Source: Gymnopus androsaceus JB14 (lineage: Eukaryota; Basidiomycota; Agaricomycetes; Agaricales; Omphalotaceae). From it: a DNA stretch of 64,000 nt. The DNA is taken from NCBI GenBank assembly GCA_009733575.1, contig ML769398.1, forward strand, positions 372,001-436,000, in the 5' to 3' direction. The position numbers and the translations under genes were made by a program. The notes below the pieces were generated by a model that was not told the origin of the DNA, made no database searches, and was given only the letters and a program-made list of their open reading frames with translations. Position 1 is the first letter of the stretch, and each line of letters starts with the position of its first letter. This document shows positions 20,413-34,300 of this stretch, in pieces.

Positions 20413-23400
20413 TCACGAGAGTTTAGATAAAGTTTTCTTCAACTCGGCATTTTTCATCTCCAGACTCTCCAACTTTCTCTCAGATTCCATCATCTTCCTC
20501 AAAAGGTACTGAGACCGTTTCGACGATGCATCTGAACGCCAGCTGGAAGAGTGTTGTTTCTGAATCTCTGCCAGTTTCAGGAGTTCGTCCTCACACGATC
20601 GAATGGTGGTTTCTAGGCTAGAGACTAGTCGAGTGTTGAATTCAATCTCCTGGGTCGCTCGGAATATGGGATCTACAATAAACGGTCAAATGCATGTATA
20701 CACTATGAGCGGGCAATAGAGCTTACCATTGACCAAACGTTCAAAGACCCATCGGTAGACCGGTTTCCCTGGTCGAATAATAGAAGGTCGACCTGAAATT
20801 AGTAGTTAAGGACACAATACATTTCTGAATAACTCGAGACTCACCATCCTGCGTAGCTATTCGTGATCAACTCGGCATGTTCCATAGACCGCAATGCAAG
20901 CTCGTCGCCTTTGAATGGATAGTCAAGCAATACTTGATGGTATGGGACCTCAGACTTTTTCGATAGGAGATTGAGCAACGTCCAGGCCTGATCCCGGGTC
21001 CAGGGGAAGTTTTTCGCGTCTTCAGAATCATCACCAAAGGCATTCTTTCTTAATTCTCCAACTCCGCGACTGATGATGTCTTCCACGGCTTCTTGAACGC
21101 CCATTCCTGAACGTACTTTGTTCACAAGCTGTAGCGGAGGGGCGGCATGTCAACAGTAGTATGTAGCCGATGAGGGGTTTGACTCACACTCTCGAGATCG
21201 ACTGAGCGTCCACCTAATCGTTGGACGTAGGCTTTCTCAGAATGAGAAAGAGTCACATTGGCATCAGCATCATGCAGCTTCTCTTGCACGAACGCGAGAG
21301 CACTGCTCTCATCCGCGTCGTACAAGGCCACAAAGTTGAGTGGTTTCGATTGAAGAGCTAGAGAAAAAGGTTAGTTTAATCGCCGGACATGCTTTTGTGT
21401 TCCTACCTTTGGCGAGTCTCTTGGAATTTTCCCTGTTATCACTAACAACGATGACATGGGCAATCTATGATCTCCAGTTAGTCACTGTCTCCGCAAGGCC
21501 GAAACCATATTACCTGGTTTTCAGCTAATTTGGCAACCCATTGGGCAAGACCGTTGAGCAGATCCTCTCGGTTCGAACCTGCCTTTCCAGCAAAATTCCG
21601 AATTACAACTATAGGCAAAGCCTCCACCGCCTGAATATCAGACGCGTCTGAGCTTTCTTTTTTCTTTCCGGCTTCCACAGAACAGGGTGTGTTCTGCTTG
21701 CTTTGATCTCCCGAAGCAACGTCCATCTTTTCGTTACGCGACTCCCCAGACTGTGCCGCATCTTTACGACCATCTGCTTCGCTCTTTTTACCTTCACGCT
21801 GAACTTGTTTTTGATAGTCCTTTTGTTGCCTTTCGCCAACGTTTCGAAGAGCAACAGCTACAGTGTCAAGGATTTGTTGTAGTTGTTCGTCGACGGAGCT
21901 GCTCAATCCGGCTGAAATTTAGAATAATCAGATCTCCAAAGTGGACTATCCTCTAAAAAAGTTATGAACCTTTTTGACCAATCAAGCCAACACTTGCAAG
22001 ATCTATGAGGTTACTCATGCTGTTCATGAAGGAGAAGACAGGCCAATATCCCGTTTGTTTTGCGAGGCCGGCCACCAACTGCGCATCGGATGATGCCTTC
22101 GAAAGGTTGCGGCAGTCGATTGTGATGGTCTTTCTGTGGGGCCCAATGTTAACCATGAACCTTAGCAACTACAGCTCGAGCTCACCTTCCGGAGTCTTTG
22201 AGAGTCGATGCTATCATCGTGGTTTTGCCGCTACCCTGTTACATTTTGTCAATAGGTGCTCCAGAAACATTTAGAGGCTTACCTGAGGCCCATGGACGAA
22301 CGTCACTGTAGAAGGTAGGTCGGATAGATACGCTTGAAGAGCCCGTTCCGCGTCTTCCCTCTCTTTCCATATTTGCCTGTTAGCTGGATGAGATTCGGAT
22401 TTCGAGTAGATTCTCTCCACAGTATTAGCACGGAGCCATTTGTAGATTTTGAATGCTATATTGAGAGAATCAATATCAGGGAATGTACAAGCAGGTGGTG
22501 GATCCTACCCTTAAGGTCGAACCAATCTAACAATTTCGCTTCTACCATAAGGACACGGACGGGGTCAAATATCTATACCGCAACGGTCAGTTCAAGTTTG
22601 TGAAAGCAGGAGCATCTCACCGTATAAGTCAAAGTACCAAGCAGGAAAAACAGGATAGGAAGGAAGATCTTGGGATGATTGGTTATCCAATCTCGAATAA
22701 CATGACCGTCAATCGGATAAGCATATGAGATACGTAGACGAGTGGTTTCTCCCTTGGACGTTGGCACTGCTAGGCCGTAAACGACATTGCGAGCTACCGT
22801 AGCAGACTTTATACTACTAAAGTAAACCATTGCAAAACGCTGCGTGCCAGCAGGTACCGGACTGGGAAACCAGAGCTCTTCAATACGCCCGTAAGGCTAT
22901 ATGGCATGTTAATATTCAAAAACTGGATTGAAATACAGGAAGGTACCCGTAATAGTCGATACAGAGCCTCTTCTGGCACGTCGGGTCCTTCAAAGGACAC
23001 TTTGAGGAGTGAAGATGCGTACCGACTTGCTATATCCTGTGCATAGTGTTAAAAAAGCAAAATAGAAGACGATTATGACACGCACCTCTGTATACGAATT
23101 TCCTTTGATTAACCATACGTTCGGCTTCTGAATTCCCAACCAAGTAGCTATCCCACCGTTATCCACCGCTTGCTTCCTCAAGCTTTCTTCAATGTTCTTC
23201 AAGGCGATCTCCTCCGAGTCTGGAGATTGGTACTTGAACTGAACAAACACCTTTAAGAGTTTCAGTCATCTGCAACTAATTCAGCATTATTCTTCATACT
23301 CCACCATCCTTGGGATGTGCATCCACAGAGAGAATTCTCAAATTGTGCATTTTGACGGTCTCGAAACGTTTTCTAAGGCTCGCCAGAATTGTTTCTTGCC

Positions 23401-23725
23401 GGGGTTGCACCAAGTAACGGCGGGGGCTATCGAAATACTGATTAGAGCAGGTATAAAAAATGACAAGTGCCTTTACTCGAGTCTGGCGCGCAGAACCGGA
23501 AAAATGGAATCTACGAAGACAGATCCTTCACGGTCTTGAACCTTGAAACAAAGTATAGAAGTTGCACAAGACAGGAGCTTTCGAGCTCACCTCGGCATTT
23601 TCTTTGGCGCCGACACTGAGGAATTTTCTGTAGTTTAGAGGCAGTCTGACATTATAGCGAGGAAAACTGGCGAAACCAACAGCTCGCCGAAACATAAATG
23701 AGGTTCCAATGAGGTTCGGAAACAA
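20413..23725 (-). CDS. YME2: Mitochondrial inner-membrane protein Yme2 (Rna12)
   Basis: Yme2 homologue, an inner-membrane P-loop protein involved in mitochondrial DNA maintenance and nucleoid structure. The N-terminus (MFRRAVGFASFPRYN, Met at 23725 or ten residues later) is a plausible mitochondrial presequence. EGSVFVDSIFPV follows. An RRM-like domain has VSFEGPDVPEEALYRLL and RIEELWFPSPVPAG. A single transmembrane helix, IFLPILFFLLGTLTY, leads to an intermembrane-space ATPase domain with Walker A GPQGSGKTTM and VVIRNFAGKAG. The C-terminal part has WTRDQAWTLLNLLSKK and a coiled-coil tail ending LKKTLSKLS at 20413. About nine short introns splice in frame and I found no frame break. A short relic of its 5' end occurs near 40004. 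Confidence 0.9.
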
Positions 23726-24550
23726 GTTAGATTTTAGCGCCCGAGCGCGTCATCGCATCAAGCACTCATTCATCGTGCAGACTAGTGCAGCACTTTAGTT
23801 TAGTCAAGAACCTCTGGACGTTCAACTACGCGATCACACCTAGCGTCGCTGAATCAACTCCGAAACTACCTATTCAACTCTCCCCCGTGGACGGCTGCAG
23901 ACCCAATGTTCTTAATTTCACCGACCATTTTCAGCCTCAAAACAACACATATTACTGTCCAAAAACCCTCCGAACGTACACAAAATAGGCTCACAGGGCT
24001 TTATTGAAATGCAATACACTCTGGGAGGTAGCCTGCATCCACCCCTCTCCTCGATAATAAATCGCCTACATGTTTGAGCCAGGTCAGGGTGCCACCATCG
24101 CTTCTACGGCGGCATCTAACTCTACTTCTAGTTTACTAAGGGGTAGCTCGAGATTAAGATTGTGTGCGTGTCAGCAGGTTAGGTTCGGGATTGTGGTCAT
24201 AGTGTCGCTGTCGACTCATGTCGCTTTTACCCATCCTTCCGCTCTGTATTACGCTCACATCCACTTGGTCATCACCACCTCACTTTCATTGTCAATATTT
24301 TTCGTGTATGCTTACGCTTCAGTTGTTTTATTTGCTTTATAATCTTACTAGGTTTATCAAGCCGTTTTATCCGACCTCGTGAATCAATGCGCCCAAACTC
24401 CGAATCCTTATTTCTCGGTTCCTGATATGTACTACTTCAATTAGTTGAGGGTCAAGATTATACTCCCATGAACTCAAGCGAGTGCCTCTAGTGGACTCAT
24501 TCTAGTACCTTCAACTTGCCTCCTTCATTTCAGCATCCTTACAAGCGTCT
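23726..24550. other. Intergenic, divergent promoter region
   Basis: Upstream sequence of Yme2 (-) and the acyltransferase (+). It contains TTTTAGCGCCCGAGCGCG near 23732, close to the Yme2 start, a motif partly shared with other promoters here. Open frames at 23785-23988 and 24070-24342 lack family features. Confidence 0.5.
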
Positions 24551-26175
24551 ATGATCGTACCAGTCGAGCTAGATTTTAAGAGCATCATTTCGGGTTCACC
24601 ACAGAAAGTTGTAGAGATTCCCAACCATGACCTCTGGATGACTTTTGTGAGAGCTTTCCCCTTGATTATCGGTTTAATCCTGACCTTCCTAAAGATAAGG
24701 AACGTACACGACATTCCGGAAGCTCTAAACCTCGACAGGTTCAAGCTGGCATTATCAAAGGCATTGGCAGTCTATCGACATGCTTGCGGTCGCTTGTCGA
24801 AGGACATTAATGGAGATGGAATGCTTCTCTGGAAGGTCAGCGCTCGTACCAATGACAGGCTGTTCGACCAACTTATGAGCAATTAGATACTCCTCACCGA
24901 CTCGCCGATACTAGTGGAAATCGTCAACCTGGACCATCTTCCCTATTTCACGGACTCTGTAATCAAAGATAATCTCTTGACATTCCTTCCTGACGTGAAT
25001 AATACTGTTAACGCCGACGATCCCCTGTTTGCCCTCAAACTTCACATATCAACACAGAGAACAATCATTGGGGTAGCCTGGCACCATACACTGGGTATTG
25101 CTTATTTATACTTAAAGGCTCTGTAGATTAATGCCTTCCTAGGTGACGCGGCTACTCTTCAGCGCTTCATGATTACACTTTCGGGGTACTACCAAAACTA
25201 TGGTCCAGATCACAGTTTACTACCATCCTTCCACAAACATCGCTTCCCAAACCCTTCTCCAACGGATATACCCAAATGGCTTTCTCACATGTCGCACCTT
25301 GCACACACGTATCCTGCATCTGAAATCGGTGCCAAGTATACCGAGGCGAATGGAGTGCTTCATCCTATTCGAGCGATTGTCCGACGGTCTGATGCGGAAG
25401 TTTTGCGTCGAAAGGTGCAAGCTATGCAAGATCCGAACTCCCAGCTCAAGATTTCTATCCACGACTGTCTTGCAGCCAGCTTCATAACCGCTATAAACAG
25501 TATACAGGCAAATGCCATCCAAAGGTTCCTCAACGTTGCTGGCGTACGCATTTCTATATTCCCAATAAGCGAAAATTCACTTTGTCCTGCAGTTCAGGCA
25601 AATCAAAGCTGAATGGAACGAACCGAACGTTGCAGGAAACTCAATTTACATGGTGAATATACACTTACTCGTTGGTTAACTTGAACTCGAAATTTCCCTC
25701 ATGCATAGATCTCCACCGAATTTGACCCGGATCACCTTCGAGATCTTGGCTATATATCTGCCAAGATACGAGAAGCACTCGTAGCAGCTCGTAGACCTGA
25801 ATTCATTGCGAGCTACATTTCCGTTGCAGGGCACCTAATGATGCTCGCCGCTGACAAGAAGGAACAATTTTTCTTTGGTTCTGATCCTACTAAGTTCTCG
25901 ATGAACTCCACCGTGATGTATGTGTTACGATTTTCGCACAGGCAGCCGTTCTTATTTTTCCTTGCAGGCTCGATTGGCAAGCGGTCAACTTTGGATCTCC
26001 TTCTGCGCGATTTTTCACTTCTGGAATTGGACGGTTCTATCTAAGAGTATACCCTGCTAACCCTACTTCGGATCTTGGTAAGGGTGAGGCTTTGGACGTT
26101 ACTTTTGGAGCTCCTGCGAGTATGCGACAAGGAATAATTGAATACCTGGGCCCCGAATTTTTGGTTGTAGAATAG
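24551..26175 (+). CDS. BAHD-like (HXXXD-type) acyltransferase
   Basis: An acyl-CoA dependent transferase of the PF02458-like class. Landmarks from the start at 24551 are KVVEIPNHDLWMTFVRAF, NLDRFKLALSKALAVYRHAC, PILVEIVNLDHLPYFTDSV and FALKLHISTQRTIIGVAWHH. The catalytic motif HTLGD is formed across an intron near 25091-25142. The second domain has LKISIHDCLAASF, ISTEFDPDHLRDLGYISA and LDWQAVNFGSPSARFF, where a DFGWG structural motif is expected; here it is NFGSP. It ends YLGPEFLVVE at 26175. Five introns all splice in frame, with no break seen. The substrate cannot be told from sequence and there are no neighbouring biosynthetic genes, so it stands alone. Confidence 0.82.
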
Positions 26176-26261
26176 TATAATATTGCTTTGATGTCAAATC
26201 AGGATGATATTATGAACTAGCGCGTGCGCCCTTCAGCGCTTATTCTCTCTTCTCTGCCTCG

Positions 26262-29200
26262 ATGTCGTTGTTGAAGGAACTTGTAGATGCCTGGCTACGT
26301 ACTGATCAGGCAAGCTCTAGCTCTCATCTATTGTCTATACTTTTGCGATAATGTCGTGCTCAGAATGAGGCGACCCGATCTGAGATACAGACGCTCTGGG
26401 AAAAGGGCGACACAAAAGAATTAGAGCGACGAATGAGGTTCGGACGAAATGTTTTTGGAGCCATGTGTCTTGACGTTCTTGTATTAGACCGCGAATCGAG
26501 TTCGGCACTGCAGGTGTGCATATTTTGCTCGCTGCTCCTCAATTCTGGCTCACACTATGTCCTCGCTAGGTCTCCGAGGGAAGATGGAAGCTGGATGGAC
26601 CCGCTATGAACGGTTAGAATATGTGGATGTCCCTTCCTCCAGATCTAACGGGAAACACAGACTTGATCATAATCCAGGCGTCCCAGGTGCTTCTAAGTCT
26701 AAGCAGTGTATTATATGATTGTGCAGGCCGCTGAACATTAACAGGGTCTTTGTCAATATGTTCTCAGTCAAGTCAAGGACGCGTCATCCAGAGGAATTGT
26801 CATTGGGCACGATCATAGGTACAATTCCGAAAGATGGGCTCAGCTTACTGCTGCTGTATTTCTCGAACATGGAGTAAAAGTCTATCTTTATCGAGGACTT
26901 GTTCATACGCCTTTGTATGTCTATTAGCCAGGCGATAGGATGCTCGGGTGACCAGCTCTTGTTTGGCAGGGTACCATTCGGTGTTCAAAGATTAAACGCA
27001 GCTTGTGGAGTGATGATTACAGGTGAGTAATAATATGCCAACATCTTGCTAGCCCTTACTGGATTCTTTGCACTCAGCTAGCCACAATCCCAAGGTAATT
27101 GCCAACGATTTTCTATCAAGGCGCTACTAAAGCTTGGTTTCAAGAACGACAATGGTTACAAAGTGAGCATCCACCTGATGCTATCACCCTCCGACAACTT
27201 AGCAGCATTCTTCACAGGTCTACTGGGAGAATGCGGTCCAGGTTTGATTTTCGTATTTGTCTCTTGATCCCTATGTGTATGCCTCAACAGATTATTGCTC
27301 CTCACGACAAAGGCATCTCAGACGCGATCAAATCCAATCTTAACCCCAAGACATGGTCTGTGGATCAAGTGCAATCCTCTCCCAATTGTTTGGATGTGAC
27401 AGAAGACATAAAGAAGTTGTATTTTTCTGCGATAGAACAGCTCAAACTTCCACAGTCCGTATGCCTCGTCGTTTAACTCGTACATTGATAACCGATTTTT
27501 AGGTACGCACCATCGGCTCAACCAATTGTGTTTGTGAACACGTCGATGCATGGCGTTAGCCATCCCTTTGTGACGAAAGCCCTTGGATCATACGGGATCA
27601 CAGTGAATCCAGTGAAGGAACAAATGCTTCCTGATCCAGACTTTCCAACGGTTCCGTTCCCAAATCCTGAAGAAAAAGGTATATACTATCTTCATGCCTT
27701 TTACTGTGATCAGTGTTTAACACCTTATACTAGGAGCGCTGGTGCGTGACTATTGTACGGAATCGAAATTTGGGGAGTTAATTGTTCCTCAGGATTTGGC
27801 TATTGAAATGGCTAAGAATTGTAAAGCAAACTACGTGCTAGCTCAAGACCCCGACTCCGATCGATTTTCGGCTTGCGAACTGCAGTGCGCAATACTCTAT
27901 CCGCTGTTGATAGTTTTCCTAACCCATACATTCAAGCTCTACAGGTGTGACCACATTCACCGGTGATCAACTTGGCACTATATTTGCTGCCCAAGCCTTT
28001 GAAATCTATCGAGATTCCGGAAAACCGTTGTCGAAACTAGCGATTATAGCGTCGACAGTGAGCTCCAAAATGGTAGAAGCTATGGCTGCAAAGGAAGGAT
28101 TTAAGTTTGTGGAATGTCTTACCGGTGAGTTATACTGTATAGTATGTGCCTTTGATTTTCTAAGCGTGTTCTATAGGTTTTAAATATATAGGGAACACTG
28201 CGTTAGATATTGTGGAAAAAGGTTATGAGGTACCTTTTGGTTACGAAGAAGCTATTGGATTCATGTTTGGGGAAGTTAGAGGTATAGTCCTAGTCGTTGC
28301 TGATTCTGCGCACTCACTGATTGTATCGATCCCATAGATAAAGACGGAGTTGCAGCTTCTGTCAGTCCGAATTTATTGCATTTCCCTTGGTGTTCGACTT
28401 GACCAATAAATTCAAGGTAATGTTTGCACAACTCGCCGAAACTCTCCACGGTCAAGGAAGAACCGTCAATTCGTATCTCGAAGATCTTTACAAACGGTAC
28501 TCTCGCTCGTGTTTTCGTCAATCATTCTAACTTGCTCTCATCTTTCCCTGTCTAGTTACGGTTATTTCAAGGTGTGAAACATCGAAAATATACTAAGCAA
28601 AGTATTGCTCATATTACACAGACAAGCAATAGCTATTTCATTTGCAATGACCCACAGATTGTCGATACAATCTTCTTTAGACTTCGAAATTATGTGGGTG
28701 CCAAGTTGTTACACTGGCGCGGTTGTTCTGAGCCTTTATCTAGCATGACCAAAAGTCTGGTCCAGGACCGAATTATCCTCAATCTATCGCAGGCTTGGAA
28801 ATCACTGGTGTGGTAGATCTCACTACAGGTTATGATAGCTCCAACCCGCCATCCTATGAGCCTTCATTGCCCTTATCCTCTGGCCATATGATTCAATTCC
28901 GCGGAGAGCAAAAGTTTGACGGGACGAAGATCGTCCTTACTATAAGGTTGCCTTAATTTTTTTTAAATCTCAGCTACGCGGTGATCTGACTGTTAGAATA
29001 GAACCAGCGGGACTGAGCCAAAGGTGCGCCATATAATCTAGCAGGATCTTATAAGCTTATAGTCTTCAACGCAGATTAAATACTATTTAGAAGGCAGCGG
29101 AAAAGATAGCAAAGTTGTCTCTGAACTGTTACCCCGCGTTGTTTCGGAATTGGGAAGTGATTGGATGCAGGCTCTAGTGTATGATTTGGGGCATCCTTAG
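26262..29200 (+). CDS. Phosphoglucomutase / phosphopentomutase (PGM2-PGM3 type)
   Basis: Alpha-D-phosphohexomutase of the eukaryotic PGM2 type (glucose-1,6-bisphosphate and ribose-1-phosphate interconversion), cytosolic. The start at 26262 gives MSLLKELVDAWLRTDQ. Motifs are RIEFGTAGLRGKMEAGW, IVIGHDHRYNSERWAQL, the phospho-serine loop TASHNPK, the metal loop DPDSDR, sugar loop VPFGYEEAIGFMFG and phosphate loop RTSGTEPKIKYYLEG, ending at 29200. The gene is cut into about twenty exons, several only 16-24 nt; TASHNPK is encoded largely by a 17-nt exon (27078-27094). The first intron (26310-26363) is GC-AG. Single-base shifts are needed near 26605 and probably 27885. Family identity is certain; the preferred substrate is inferred. 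Confidence 0.9.
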
Positions 29201-29440
29201 CGTGCATATATGTACATACATAGCAATAACTATGTATTGACTCTTCTGTATATCGTCGGTTCATCGGAGCTGACTCGCTCGATTGAATTAATTAATTTTT
29301 GTAGGAGGGGTGGTAAAATTGAGGGTTGAAATTTTTATCAATTATCGCTGATGCGCACGCCTGCGCATCACTTCCTTCCTCTTTCTCGTGCGTCAAGTAA
29401 TCGGCAGGTAACCTTTTGTTTTCGTACACAAGATTCCCCA

Positions 29441-30864
29441 ATGGTGCTTGGCTTCTTTGAAAGCCCAGAAACATCATGGGACGCGTCTGATATTCCAATT
29501 TAACAGGTACTTACCTGCTCAAATTTTGTTATTATAGCCCGAACCCTTACACAGATACTTTATAGGTCGAGTAGCGATTGTAACTGGAGGTAATACAGGT
29601 ATAGGCCTAGTGACTGTGCGAGGTTGGTGTCTTTTACAAGTACTTTGATGCTTAGTTCTTTGGCGAATGCTAACACTTGCCTTCTCCTCCTTCCGTTCAT
29701 TCACGACCTCTCAGAACTAGCAAGACACGGTGCCAAAGTCTAGTAGGCTCTTAACTCTCTTCAAATTTACGGACTAACACTGGTCTCCTATCTAGCATGT
29801 TTTCGCGTAGCGAATCCCGAGCTACTGCTGCCATGGACCGAAATCCACAAGGAAATACCTGAGGCCAACATAATTTTCATCAAGTTTGACTTGCAGAGTT
29901 TGAAGTCTGTAAAGGAAGCCGCAGAATCATTCTTAGCAAAGGAAAAGCGAATTGATATACTGAATCAACAATGCTGCGATTGTGCGTTGCTGAAATAATG
30001 TAAATGTAAATGATTTTGTCTTCACCGTTGAATGCAGATGGCAGTTCCTTATCAACTCAGCGAAGACGGAGTGGAGGTGCAAGCTTGCAACGGCACTGGT
30101 TAGTGATCTCGTGTGCTCGTCGGACTAGAAGAGCTGACCTGCACATAGGTCATGCCGCCTTGACTTTTCCCCTGCTTCCATTGTTGAAGCAAACCGCCGC
30201 TGAGTCCAACTCTCACGTCCGCATTGTCAACATAGCGAGTACGGGCGCAAAGTTCGCGTATCAGCCCGATTTTACGAGTTTGGAAACCTTGAATAGGCCG
30301 TACTGGACCACTTGGTTTCGTTACGCGAATTCGAAACTAGTAAATATATTGTTCACCAACGAGCTACAAAAGCGCCTCGATGGAACAGGAATATACTGCC
30401 TCTCCGTTCACCCAGGGGTACGGTAACGTTTATGTTTTGATTATACCACTACTAACGCATACGATGTGTGCAGGTAATTTCCACTGACCTTTGGCTGGGT
30501 TTGAACATTTATCTATGCTTACTTCGCAAGTAGCTAATTTTTGTGAACTCTAGGAATGAATCAATCGTGGCCCTGGCTTCTCCCGTTGGGAGCCATACGT
30601 CGACAAGTTATGATTACACCTTATCAGGGCGCTTTGACTCAACTTTACGCTGCGACTTCTCTAGAAGTTGAGGAAAAGGATCTCAGGTATGTCTAAAATC
30701 CGTATTTTCTATCATTCAACGATGACACAACTCTTTGTAGAGCTGCCTACCTTGTCCCATATGGGAAGGTGGGGAAGAAGCCATCTCTTGCAGAGGACAA
30801 GGATGGAAAGCTCGGAGGAGCCTTCATGGATCTCTGCGAGAAACTTATTGCCGAGAACTTATGA
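29441..30864 (+). CDS. Short-chain dehydrogenase/reductase (SDR)
   Basis: A classical NAD(P)-dependent oxidoreductase. The start at 29441 (MVLGFFESPETSWDASDIP) leads to the cofactor motif VAIVTGGNTGIG, then ELARHGAKVYMFSRSESR, INNAAI, RIVNIAST and the catalytic YANSK, with SVHPGV after it. The closest families are the retinol-dehydrogenase/light-induced SDRs that share the WDASDIP-type opening. The frame slips by one base at about 29841 (CGAAATCC for CGAATCC) and 29963 (GAATC for GATC). Both lie in short A runs and look like insertion errors. Seven or more short introns, with the stop at 30864. The substrate is not inferable. Confidence 0.86.
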
Positions 30865-31304
30865 ACACTGGTTCTGCAATTCACATTTATGTACTGCACA
30901 TTAGACGATTAAATGATATACTAAACACAACACTCACAGGGCCTATGCGACAGCACAGAAGGTAATAAGTATGTTACATGAAGGAAAATGCGAAGAGTCA
31001 TGTATGCATGCAGATTATAATACATAAATGGAACAAAAACGAGGGTTAGGCATCAAATACTTGTATAGCAGCAAAGCAAATGAATAAGGCGGAAGAAATT
31101 CAAAGGTATAAGTGCACAAACGAGGGTATCGGGTTAAGCAGTTCTACGATTAAAGAAGAATAACCGACAGTTACAACACAGAATGGCGAACAAGAGCAAT
31201 ATAGTGGACATATCGTAAATATCATGCACGCATCCATTCAATCGTCAGCGCAGAAAGACGATAAAGCCAACTGACTAATGGCTAGAGTCTTCTGAGTGAT
31301 AACA

Positions 31305-34300
31305 TTAGTAGTCGTCTTCGTTGTCGTGGACTGAAAAATTCAATCTGTCAGAAGGCAATTTGTCCATGCCTCCATTGAGATGCAGCGTGCCGCCAGCTTT
31401 ATTACTCCGCTCAAGAAGAATATCCCACTTGTCGGCTTTTTCCTTATCCGAAAGAGCCCCGTGTATTCGGGGATTCCGCGGTTGCTCTGATCGTGGTGGA
31501 CGGGGAGATGAGAACGGCACGTCACGTACTGGGGATTTACCAGAGCTGCTAGTGGCACGCTTCCTGACATAATGAATAGTCTGAGTCTCCGATGAAACCC
31601 CAGGGCCCAGCGACTTGCGTGCGGCACGTCGGGAAGTAGATTCTGAATCAATGTCAGATTTTGCGCGGTCTCCTGGCCGCCCAGGATGTCCAGGTGAAGT
31701 GGGAGGTGCTGGAGGAAGCGGAGGAATACTAGAAAGTTTGGTCGAGTTCACAGAGGCAGAAGCCGAAGCTGCCCTTCTCGGACTCCTAGAAGGAATGGCA
31801 GGAGGTGAAGACAACTGCGGCGAAGGCAAACGGAAAGAGTTGAGGGGTGCACTACTAGAGGGCGGGGTACCAGGCGAGCCACGAGATTTCACCTTTCGAG
31901 AGGAAGACCATGTATTGATCACAGCATCATTGGAAAACATAGGAATTGTCGGTGAAGGGGAGCGTCCAGTATTAGAACCATGCGGTGGTGGACGCTGTAC
32001 GCCAATTTCACTTGACTCTTTTCGGCGCTGGGGAACAGGTAATGAGAAGCTGGGCCGTTCTTCTTTCGGAGTAGGAACAATCATCCACTCCTCCGCAGAG
32101 GAAGCGGTTTCAGGCCGCTGAACTTGTAACTTCAGATTTGAATGTGAACGTGAATTGGAAAGGGATGGGCTTGTGTTGACAGATGATGAGGAGCGTGAAT
32201 TAGAAGTGTTGTTTGAATATATCCCAGCGTCCTCCTTGTTCCGCTCCAGGCTAAGGTGTAGCTTATACAGCTCACTCGGAGGGAGTATATGCTGCTGCAG
32301 CATAGCGACCTTCCCGGGAGGAATGGGGACAGGAGGTATCCGCTCACCGTACGAGCTAGTTGAGCTCCGCTGGCTCTGAGAGCGGTTAAAGAACTTGGAT
32401 GAGCCAATATCAGAGGATGAGATGGGGGACGATGACCGTGTGGCAGTACCAGCCCTCGTACTTGTCGAAGTGGAAGTTTCCAAGGGGCCATGAGGTCGAG
32501 AGGGAGTTGTTGGAATTCTATTAGACGTTGTAGAAGAAGAAGAGACTTTCCCGGTCGAGATCGGTGCAACCGCCGAGGTGACATTGCGCTTAAGTCCCTG
32601 GACCATGTCCAAACTTTCTCTGCGCTTCGTTCCCTTTGTGTACACGGACAGATCCTTCGGAAGGGCTGGTACAGGAGGAGGCGGGAATGGACTGGCAGGC
32701 GAAGAACCTGCACTACCATCGTATCTACGGTAGTTATCCCGAAGCCCTCCGGTCGATATGCGCTTCATGAGACTCCAGATTTTGTGCTTGCCACCTGAAT
32801 GACCAGTGGCACTGGTAGGACTAGCCTGAGGGCTTGCAAAATTAGATTTAAAAACTGGAAGGAAATCAGCACTTGTGCAACAGGATACATAGAGAATCGA
32901 CTTGCCTTCGTCCGTCATGGGAAGTTGATGAAGTACTGGAATGGATGAAAGTGGGGATTTCGAAGGCGCATAATCGTCAATTGATAATCTCAAAGTTCTT
33001 TTATCGCCCCCAGATCCAAGAGGGTCTTTCTTCGTTCGTTCTTGCAAGCTTGGTCTCCCGCGCTCCTCGAGAAGCATGGCGGGGGCGCTGGAGAGGCCTG
33101 GTTCTTTCTTGGAGGAGCCAAGTTTGCTACTCACTTTACGAGACAGCGTCTTTCCAAAAATGGAACCTTTCGATGAGGGCCTGCCAACACTGACCGAAGC
33201 AGATCGCTCCCATATATGTGGAGACTCAGAAAGTGGTGGTTCGCCAAGACCAAGACCTACACCTATACTCGAAGATATCCCTTCCTCCAAGTTCGAAGTG
33301 CTCCATGAAAAGTCGGCAAGAAATGAATCTTCGGGTTTGATGCCTTGGACGGGAACAACCTGTCTGGAGTCACCGAAAACAGTGTAATAAGGATGAGCAG
33401 GTTCTTCCTCGGGAGATACGGGCTCGCTGGAGGACTTTGGCGTCCGTGAGGGGAGACCAGATGGCTGGAGGGAGCGGGATGAATCGTTATTAATACGGGT
33501 AGGAGAATGTGGGAAGGTAGTGCTCGTGCTAGGAGCCGAGAACGATCGACGCTCCTCGGGGGGTAATTTCACAATGGAAGAAATTTCCTTCGTGCCACTT
33601 CCTTTGGTGGAAGTGATTGCAGACGCAGAAAGCGGAGTACGATCACATGAGACGATGGGAGGCGTTTGCTCCTTTAATGCGCGCCGCCGGCGGTCTTCCT
33701 CTTCCAGTTGCCACAGCTCTCTCTCTCGTTGCTTCTCTCGTGCTCGCTCATTTCTTTCCTTCTCTCTAGTTTTCTCCCTTTCCTGTTGCTGTTTATAGGC
33801 GAGCATAATCTCCTTTGCTGGTGTCGTCCCGGATAGAATGGATGCTCCATCATCTGTCATCCCTCCGACACCGTGCTTCAGCATTGCGGATTGTGGGATG
33901 AGACTTCTCCGTTTCTCGTCGCGAGCAGGCGACGAACCTCTGGATGAGGAGTGACCAGGTGTTGGGGGTTTCAACGTTCCGGATCGAGGAATAGGCGTCA
34001 CAGGAAGTATGGAACCTGTATACGCGGGTGCAAAGGACGAGTACGGAAATTCTTTGGCATTGGTACTTTCAGGAGGGGCAACAGTAGAAGTAGCGGAGGG
34101 ACGCCTCTTCAAAACATTCCTGGCTTTCTTTTCTCCCTTCTCGGTACCTTCTCGCTCTCGAGATCGGGACCAGGAGGCACTCCGAGCCAGACGAGCACCA
34201 AGGCCACCGGGATCCTTTGTGTCCGTTGAGGGAGAAGGAGCAGTGTTGGACAAGCTCCGCTGCTTCAACAATCTTCTTTCCGCCTCCCATTCAGTCTTCC

